Assembly: GCA_012931725.1 (NCBI GenBank) | Contig: CM022955.1 | Span: forward strand, 16,325,654-16,389,653 | Direction of reading: 5' to 3' | DNA: 64,000 nt | Origin: Litsea cubeba | Taxonomy: Eukaryota; Streptophyta; Magnoliopsida; Laurales; Lauraceae | Part shown: one piece after another, positions 56,704-64,000 of the stretch | Layout: each line of letters opens with the position of its first letter | Position numbering within the stretch: position 1 is the first letter of the stretch | Made by a program: the position numbers and the translations under genes | Notes under the pieces: generated by a model | What the model was told of the DNA's origin: nothing | Databases searched by the model: none | Seen by the model: the letters and a program-made list of their open reading frames with translations, nothing else

Positions 56704-57965
56704 CAGTAAAAGTTCCATCAATTGGTTGATCATTTGCACAATATCTTGTGATAGCATTGATGTTGTCCAATAATTGAGTATCATGAGATTGTGAGAAAAA
56801 AATCTATATAAAGAAATGTAATTTACAATCATAATACATATGGAAATATAAATTATGATAAGCACATTCACACACACACAAAAAAAAAAAGAACAAAAAA
56901 AGAACAAAACTTACAAAAATCCGTTAAACAACTCTTGTTGTTGAGCTCCATGAATCCTCACTTGTCCACTGACATTACATTCATTTGATGCCCCTATTTA
57001 ACAAAAGAAAACATAATAACTATAAAAAATTGTAATTACTATTAAAAATAAATTTATATTCACAAATACATCAAAATGCATTAAATTTATTACCTACACC
57101 ATTGACTATAGAATTAGGACAATTACGAGTGTTGTGGCCACAATTTCTACATCGGCTGCATCTCTTTTTCTTCTTTTGATTAATCTCCAACCCACACTTG
57201 TATCTAGCAGATGACTGCCCTTTTTGCTTTACTACCTTAAGGATCATATAAAGTCTCTCCTTCTAAATAATCTATTACAACATTAGAGTACCGATTAATT
57301 GCTGTACCATTCTCCTCTGTATCCTGGGCGTCCAAAGCATCCAATTCTTTGATAGTTCGTTTCAATCCATTTAAAGCCACAACACAAGATCTATCATATA
57401 CTGATGCTTTTCTTAGCAGCTCTTGGGCTTCATAATAAAGAATATTTTGTTGTACCGTTTTAGTTTGATGCCCCTCGACCTCTATTGTAGTTCATTCTTC
57501 ATTAAAAATAATATTAGTCTTCGCATGTCTTGTCAATCTCTTCAATAAGTAGCAGGATGGGAGTATTAAGATGTTCTTTTTCTTAAAGACACTTATCATG
57601 TGTCTACATGCATGGGAAGCCTTGAAATTCAAATATTTGACAAGTACAATTGGCTCTTATTTTAGAAGAGTTGTAAGTAACAATACATGCCCTTGGTTCT
57701 GTTTTTTTTTTTTTTTTTTTCGCTTGGTCCTGTGATGAACCTTTTTAACTCGTACTTTGTAATAAAGCCCACTTTTCCAATTTTATTTATAACAAACTCG
57801 ATGCATTGTACTTTATGTTGAAACTTCTCAAAGCTTGCTTTTCATAAGAAGAATTTGTCTTCAAAACTGGTTCACTTTGATTTGTTCTATAATCTTCTTC
57901 ATTTTCAATTTTCCATGATATCAAGAGATTTATCAGTTTGTGACATACAATGTTCTCATAATATC
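56704..57965 (-). pseudogene. FAR1/FRS-family (MULE-derived) C-terminal region
   Basis: Minus strand. 57965-57760 reads ISWKIENEEDYRTNQ and EKFQHKVQ, the block before the SWIM domain. At about 57655-57595 is the SWIM-type CTCQIFEFQGFPCMH, then in another frame VFKKKNILILPSCYLLKRLT and RHAKTN. At 57242-57094 is KVVKQKGQSSARYKCGLE and a CCHC knuckle CSRCRNCGHNTRNC, ending at a donor. Exons 56994-56915 (ASNECNVSGQVRIHG) and 56803-56704 (SHDTQLLDNINAITRYC) follow, with GT..AG borders that keep the frame. FRS proteins have this order: MULE transposase core, SWIM finger, C-terminal tail. Stops and frameshifts occur in the SWIM part and near 57245, so it is broken. The catalytic core is not seen. 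Confidence 0.75.
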
Positions 57966-58200
57966 ATCGGATTTGGGACAAAAAAGGAAAAAAAAGTGTT
58001 GACCATAGTCAAGCGACACTAGTGACATTATTTATTTGAATTTTGGTCATAAAATTAAAAAATAAATAAAATTTAAGGAGAACCAATGTGTCAAAACCCA
58101 TAGAAAAAAAAAAGAACTTTTTTCAAACATTTCCATCCCTCTAAATGGAGGTGGTAATTGAGAAGGGCAGAACTTCAGCGGTACTGCATGGGGCACCATT

Positions 58201-58684
58201 TAGGGGTGTACAAAAAATCCGTCGATCCGAAAATCCGATCCGATCCGATCCAATCCGTGGATTTTTATCCGATCCGAAGGTAAACGGATTGGTGATGGAT
58301 TGAAAATTTTGTAATCCGTTAGCAATGGATCGGTGACGGATTTCACCCTCAATCCGCGGATTCGATCCGATCCGATCCGTTGGCATTAAATATAAATAAA
58401 AAAAATATAAGGGGTCTAAATATAAATTAAGATGTCTAAATTTAAAATAAGAAAAAAAAAATTAAGGGGTCAAAATGTAATTTTTTTATAACATATTTGA
58501 TATTTTTCTTCTAAAATTAGAGTGAACGGATTAATCCGATCCGATCCGGTCCTCCACTGATCGGATCAGATCGGATTTTAACAGCAATGGATTGCTGACG
58601 GATTCCAAATCCGTCAATCCGTTTGCAACGGATTGGTGACAGATTTGGACCAATCCGTACCAATCCGATCCGTGTACACCCCTA
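58201..58684. mobile_element. hAT-like MITE (484 bp) with GGATCGGATC-type repeats
   Basis: Inverted 12-bp ends TAGGGGTGTACA. Subterminal arrays of ATCCGATCCG and ATCCGT words lie in opposite orientation at both ends, and the middle is AT-rich. The flanks GCACCATT (left) and CTACCATT (right, after 2 extra bases) could be a decayed 8-bp duplication. No coding capacity. Confidence 0.75.
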
Positions 58685-60308
58685 GACTACCATTCGAACG
58701 GTAGGTAAACAGTTCGGATTTTTAAAGGTATGCCCCACTCGTGGGTTAAATGCCCGTCTTTACATTTTTTGCACTTAGGGCCCACCTACACGGGGCCACT
58801 TTAGGTATTCTATGTATATGGGGCTTACTTCTTGAAATTTGTGTGCATGGAGTCCACATTTAAAATTTATACAATGTGAGACCCACTATTAAAATTATAG
58901 TATGGCCCACTTTATATTTACAAGGTGGCTCACCATAAGAATTTGTAGCAAGCAAGACCACTTTTAGAATTTGGGGACGCTGTAGAGTCATCTGGAAGTC
59001 GTCGTCAAATATATATGGTTTTAGATTTGTTTCTGCATTGTTAGTTTCTGCACGATCATTGATGGCATTGTTAGGATCAAATGTACAATATGGAAGATGG
59101 GAACTTTGATATGAATTGAATGGGCTTTTATTTTATTTTATTTTACAATTGACTCAAATGAATGATTTGTATCTTACACATATGCCATGAGTCAAGCAAT
59201 AGTGAGCAACCAGCCTGGCCCACCAACAAATGTATGGTTTTAGATTTGTTATGTGCAACTATAGTTGAGCCCCAATGTTTATATGATACTCTTTATTTCT
59301 ATTAAATAATATACTTTCTTAATTTTATTTTAAATTTATTCTCATTTCTGGGCCTGGGCTAAGCTCAGGCCTTTATTGCTAGTAATATATCTTATAATGA
59401 TAGAGTGGTAGAGAATACAAATCTTAACAGTAATGACTTGAAAAACAGAATCTACAAAATTGAGTCTAGTTAGTTGTAGTTTTCTAACAGAATGTTTGAT
59501 TATACCCATAACGTTTGATCAAACCAAAACCATTATCCAAACATTGAAATCGCATCACAAATCATTCTAGGGAAGAAACAAATCGAATTGTGAATTGTAG
59601 GACTTTTTTTATACAAATAAATTTTCATAAAAATAAAATATATATATAGTTATTAAGAATTCATCCATTCTCAATCTATAGCAGCACATATACATTAACT
59701 ATGATACAATCATAGGAATATGTGTAAATAGTTAAATATATTTAAGATATTAGTGTTACTAGAAAAACAAAAAAATAAAATAAAATAGTTGTAAAGAAGA
59801 TGTTCTCCTGCGGGATGTAAGATATAGTAAAAAAAAATCGATGCCCTTTGTCACAGGCTTGTCCATGCATTTGAAACTTGAAAGATCATTATAATCTTGA
59901 CCACTAAAACTTGTATTAAAGAAATAGAAATTTCAAGCTGTCCTATTGAATGACTCAAAATAAAATTTTTATTTAAAATACATATATAGTTTTTTTTAAT
60001 AATGAGCCTACCATATAACAGAATGATTTTTAAATTAGCTCTCAAGAAATTAATAAAAAAAAAAAAAGAAAAGGGCCTTGTTCAAATTACCGAAAATGTT
60101 GATATAAAGGCAATAATTGAGAATCGTTACCTGCTTCTGTATTCACTACACACTATCATCTTACAATGAATAATGTCCAAAAATGCTCAAAAGACTTCAT
60201 AATTACATAAAGATGATTGGACCTGAGTTTAAGTTTAGTTTAACCCACCGTGAAAATGGCAGGGCTCCACTTTCACTGTTCCATCTCTTTCCTTGACAAG
60301 TGGAAGTA
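58685..60308. other. no gene; includes degenerate GGCCCAC repeats
   Basis: 58780-58980 has loose ~45-bp units that are reverse-complement relatives of 51331-51690. The rest is AT-rich. Confidence 0.4.
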
Positions 60309-60518
60309 TGTGGTGAAACAAAAATCCAACGTCCCCACCACTGACAACGACTCAGAGAATTTTCAGAGATTCCATTACCGATGTCGACGGGGAATATCAT
60401 CATAACGACCAAACTTTTTTTTTTTTCTTTTTTCTATCCCCACCACTAACAATTACTCGGACTTTCAAGAGATTCCATTAACAATGTCGACGGGGAATAT
60501 CATCACAAAAAGACCAAT
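60309..60518. repeat. tandem duplication of about 110 bp
   Basis: CCCCACCACT(G/A)ACAA, GAGATTCCATTA and GTCGACGGGGAATATCATCA occur in the same order at 60331-60410 and 60439-60506, each followed by a poly-T run. Confidence 0.8.
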
Positions 60519-60697
60519 CTTTTTTTTATTTTTTGTCTATTGAAGGGTTCCCAATTCTTTAGACTGAACTAATCCCTCCGGTTCAGAGGGAAGCCGGATA
60601 CGTAAACTCCTCTGCAGTCCCAGTGTAGTAGTGCAGTTTCGAACCTACAACCTTCGGGTGCAAACCGTGGTCGTAAGCCAACTGAGCTATCCCTTGG
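60519..60697 (-). mobile_element. tRNA-derived SINE (about 180 bp), minus strand
   Basis: The minus strand opens at about 60695 with GGGATAGCTCAGTTGG (box A) and has AGGTTCGAAACTG (box B) about 50 bp further in. An unrelated body and an A-rich 3' tail follow (T-rich on the plus strand at 60519-60535). Flanking CACAA(AAA)GACCAA and CACAATGACCAAAC may be target duplications. It is not a functional tRNA: no acceptor pairing and no second half. Confidence 0.75.
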
Positions 60698-61333
60698 TAT
60701 TAACACAATGACCAAACTGATAGAAAGGGAGCTGAAAAATGTTCATTGGGTAAGAATCCAATTTTGATGTATCAATAAGACTTTGTGCTTTCTCGCCAAA
60801 GTTGGCCTACATGTACAAAATTTAAAACAACTAAATCACATGCTTGAACAAGCAAATTTAAAAGAGATTACTTGCTAGGTGAATGTAAGGATACATTCAT
60901 TAGGGAGTTCTTTACTCTAAACTATAAATCTTTAGTAGGGCCTCTTAATTTTCAAAATCAAAACTGCTGAAACTAAACTTGTCACTTAACCTGTGTCATA
61001 TGTATTACATATAAAATATGCAATTCCACTTCTTTTCTTTTGTTAATTTAAACTGCGTCCTTTACTCGTGCCTAACTTGAATTATTACAAAGTAAGTATT
61101 ATATATTTTAAAATCTTATTTTATACACGACATATATCATCAATAAATACATAAAAGTTAATAAACGAGAGTAAATTTTTTAGTGCAACCAAAATCTAAT
61201 CCTTATTTAGGACAAAGTCTCGTAATCCACAGGATTCCAACGGAGCAGTGGCACCCAGCTAACCTGATCCATCACCAGTACTTACCGTAAGACGGTAAGG
61301 GAAACATGTAGAGGAACTCGTAGAAGAGTATTA

Positions 61334-61366
<33 letters not shown>

Positions 61367-62519
61367 GATCGACTCGCTTATTTGTTCGTCGATGGTATCC
61401 TTCCAGCAGTTCGGGCAACACCATGGAGATTATACAGTTGATACATGAGAGGCTAGACGGTATCCATCTGAGCGAAGTGAATATACACACATATCTAATG
61501 GTTACTACTATATAGAAGTCATGTATATTAATATATTATTCTATTTTTTCTTCACAAGTAGCCTGGGAACCCTATATATGCTAGTGTCAGTGCTTATCAT
61601 CCATTCCATCGGATTTCATTTTTTTATGGATGCTTGAGATCGATGGATGTCATAGAACCATATCATCCATGAAGGGTTCTTCGTCGGTTTGGACATGTGT
61701 AGAGCATCTCACCTCCACCGTATGCCCATGTTCGTGCATCTCTGGGAGCAACTGCTGCAAGGTATATGGTCTCCTACCAATTCCTAAACCAACTTTGGAT
61801 TACTGTGGGGTGACCATATATTATTCCCAGAGCACCACGAGTGTCGAGTGACGCATGCATGTGATTGTACCCTAGATTACCTTCAGTGATTTTGGAGGAT
61901 TTCGCATTTACGGGTCCAGAACCCATATCATCATTCACACTATGACCCCCATCAAGGCGCTGCTGAACCCTACTCCCACGACAGTGAGATTAGTTAATTT
62001 GTTCCACAAAAATTAAACTTGATGGTATCTGTATGTCTTAACCCATTTTTTGCTAAATTCGTATCTTATTCTGATGATACAGGTCCACTGAGCTATGAAC
62101 CATCTTCGTGCCACGACTGCACGACCTGGACAGCCAGCTAATATGTATTACTGGGCGTTACAGACTACACTCGAGATTCTGGAAGACTTACTGGTTACAT
62201 ACAGGCGTTGTTTACATGGACCGTAGTCGTCTTGATGGATGTGTTGTGTATTATTTTTTTGTGAATGATCTGTATTGCACTTTTGACATGACATTAAGGA
62301 TTTCGCATATATGGATTGTGGTTGTTTGCTCAAAATTTCAAAGTATCCCCATTGATCAATGTGCAATTATATCTAAAACTTTACTTCAAAAAACTCAAAT
62401 AACATTACGGTAACCAAGCTACAACAATATGATAAAAGAGAATTTGCATTGACATTAGATCAACAAAGTCAATCGCTGTCTAGATGAACCGTCTCCTTCG
62501 TAGCAATAGAGTCCAACAA
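60698..62519. other. no gene seen; (TC)n(AC)n microsatellite
   Basis: A (CT)n then (CA)n run lies at about 61333-61366. Plus-strand ORFs near 61630-61851 and 62108-62413 have no recognisable domain. Confidence 0.4.
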
Positions 62520-62794
62520 AGTCAATCACTATCTTTCTTCTCAAAGACCTTTGAAGAACCCCTGTAAGTATCGCTTCTCTCACAAGAAACTAAAATTCTC
62601 GGTTTCCTACCATCTACACCAGTATCTGACGTTTTGATTACAATCACTAAGCCATGTTTATTTTCGACATCCCATGTCCATTGGATAAGGGCTTCTCGAC
62701 TTCCTAATATAGTGTCAGTATTGAAGCCGTCAATAAAATCCAATAAGCACTCACTGGCACCTATAGAATCAATATCCCGAAGAAAAAAAATCAA
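62520..62794 (-). pseudogene. FAR1/FRS- or MULE-type N-terminal domain fragment
   Basis: The minus-strand ORF of 90 codons contains SREALIQWTWDVENKHGLVI, then VIKTSDTG, GRKPRILVSCERSDTYR. This resembles the N-terminal FAR1-type DNA-binding region of plant MULE and FRS5-like proteins, which typically carries a RE-LI-W----GF-IVI and GRKPR---CER-G-YR pattern. It lies upstream, on the same strand, of the C-terminal fragment at 56704-57965, so both could be remnants of one element. The next exon is not found. Confidence 0.6.
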
Positions 62795-64000
62795 TGTTGG
62801 ACGGCCCTACCAAACCGTCCCAACATCACACTATTCGGCTAAAATTTTCTGAGCTATATATATATATGTATTACACGAAATACAGAGCCGTGCAATACAT
62901 ATATGTTCAGTCAAGTATGACCGGCAGTACAATAGTTAACGACCATACATGGTCGAGCACTACATATAATACGCAGCTTACGATGGTCTAGCACTACATC
63001 TGATGCACGGCTTAATATTGTCAAGCACTCATGTGACGTGCGGTTCTGCAATTCCGTGCATGACGCGAATGGAAAAAAATGAAAATATGTATATAAAAAA
63101 AAAACGATACATTCTCTTCATATATAGTCATCTTCTTGTCCATATTTGAGATGGCTTCTCTAAGACATGCACAATGTGGTGCCTAAGATTGGAAGTGTGG
63201 TAGCTTTTATGGGGAAATGGAGAGATGGGTTAGGAGATAAGTTCTTCCAAGAACTATTGGTGGGAGCTTTATGATGATGAGAAGAAGAAGAAGTATACAC
63301 TGACGAAGGGAAAGAAGTGCAGAAGAATAAATGAAGATGAAGTCCTGAAGAAGAGGAAGATGAAGTGAAGAAGAATAAAAAATTAGATGAAGACGAAGAA
63401 GATGGAGCCTGAAGGAGAAGATAAAGTCAGGGGTACTTTTGGAATTCCACATATGGGTATTTTGGGAATAAAAAAAATTAAATGTGGCCGTGCTCAGTGA
63501 TACCCATGGTGTATTTAGAAATTCTCTCGACACAAACTATTTTAACAAAAAAGAAAAGTCAACACAAACTGTCTAATCGAAACCATGTACTTACATTAGG
63601 AAGGTAACATCGTAGAGAGTCGAAGAATAGAGAAAACTACCAAAAAAAGGACCATAGATGGCAACTAACCGAAAAACATGCCACTAGTCAATATTACACG
63701 GAAGTGGTTCCCTGTGATCACTTCTATTTTTTTATTAAAGATTTAAATGAATGATGACTTCGTCGCTTAATATCCCATGACAAATCACCTGAAACCCCAT
63801 TTTTCCCTTCTTCCTCCCATCATTTTCCCCTTTCTCTGGCTAATTCCTTTCCTCATTCCTCAAAAGTTCCCTACTTTGATAATTTAGCCACCCAAAAATA
63901 ATCATACAACAAAGATAATGAAATGTATAAAATATATATCAAAACCCCAATAAACTTTTCTCGAAAAGAAAACATGGAAGTCGTGCTCTATGGTAGATAA
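62795..64000. other. no gene; includes a short tandem repeat
   Basis: At about 62945-63060 a ~38-bp unit with GGTC(G/T)AGCACTACAT..GC(A/C)(C/G)GGCTTA occurs about three times. An (AT)n run lies at 62855-62868. The 63280-63420 stretch is GA-rich (GAAGAAGAAG) and makes spurious ORFs. Confidence 0.45.

Noticed and set aside
60630..60697. tRNA gene on the minus strand
   Set aside because: Has A and B boxes but no complete cloverleaf, and is joined to a SINE body with an A-rich tail.

Overview
This is a repeat-rich plant nuclear segment. I see no gene that I would call intact host coding sequence. The evidence for a flowering plant is nested LTR retrotransposons of plant lineages (a Ty1/copia element and two Tat-type Ty3/gypsy elements), CACTA, hAT and MULE-like DNA transposons, a tRNA-derived SINE, and fragments of plant genes (a CDK-like kinase, a GH35 beta-galactosidase, an F-box protein, an RBP45/47-type RNA-binding protein, an LWD-type WD40 protein, ribonucleotide reductase and others). 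I cannot name the species.

Layout. 1-18353: an LTR-like fragment (1-109 plus 17621-18353) is split by a 17.5 kb copia element on the minus strand (110-17620, target duplication AAGAG). The copia element is split in gag by a 9.9 kb CACTA element (6345-16234, target duplication TCT), which carries a 1.4 kb hAT element (9890-11318, target duplication TACATGAA). 18354-21153: intergenic sequence with a degenerate ~150-bp tandem array. 21154-45168: a second CACTA-type region beginning with a clear left end and a 2 kb array of palindromic repeats. It is interrupted by a Tat-type gypsy element (27665-37546, target duplication CTTAC) and a smaller non-autonomous Tat-like element (39235-43638). 45169-64000: gene-poor DNA with a second hAT copy (46510-47714), a 51-bp-arm hairpin, an ~800-bp long-TIR element, minisatellites, a decayed FAR1/FRS (MULE-type) gene on the minus strand, a hAT-like MITE and a SINE.

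The most notable content is in the two CACTA-type regions. Both hold several unrelated host exons, often with splice junctions preserved, and no recognisable transposase. Both share a sequence block in opposite orientation (13.3-14.8 kb and about 24.6-25.8 kb). In both, every identified captured fragment points away from the end nearest that block. This fits Pack-CACTA elements of one family that assemble host exons in one transcriptional direction. The LWD fragment has three in-frame stops, all at CAG>TAG positions, which suggests decay under CHG methylation. The gypsy element carries a three-exon antisense gene between integrase and the 3' LTR, plus a second, archaeal-type RNase H.

Relative order of events can be read from the nesting: LTR fragment, then copia, then CACTA, then hAT on the left. 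On the right, captured RNR1 and fibrillin-like exons existed first and LTR elements then landed inside them. All positions, splice sites and lesions come from reading the sequence. Family names rest on recognised motifs and were not checked against a database.
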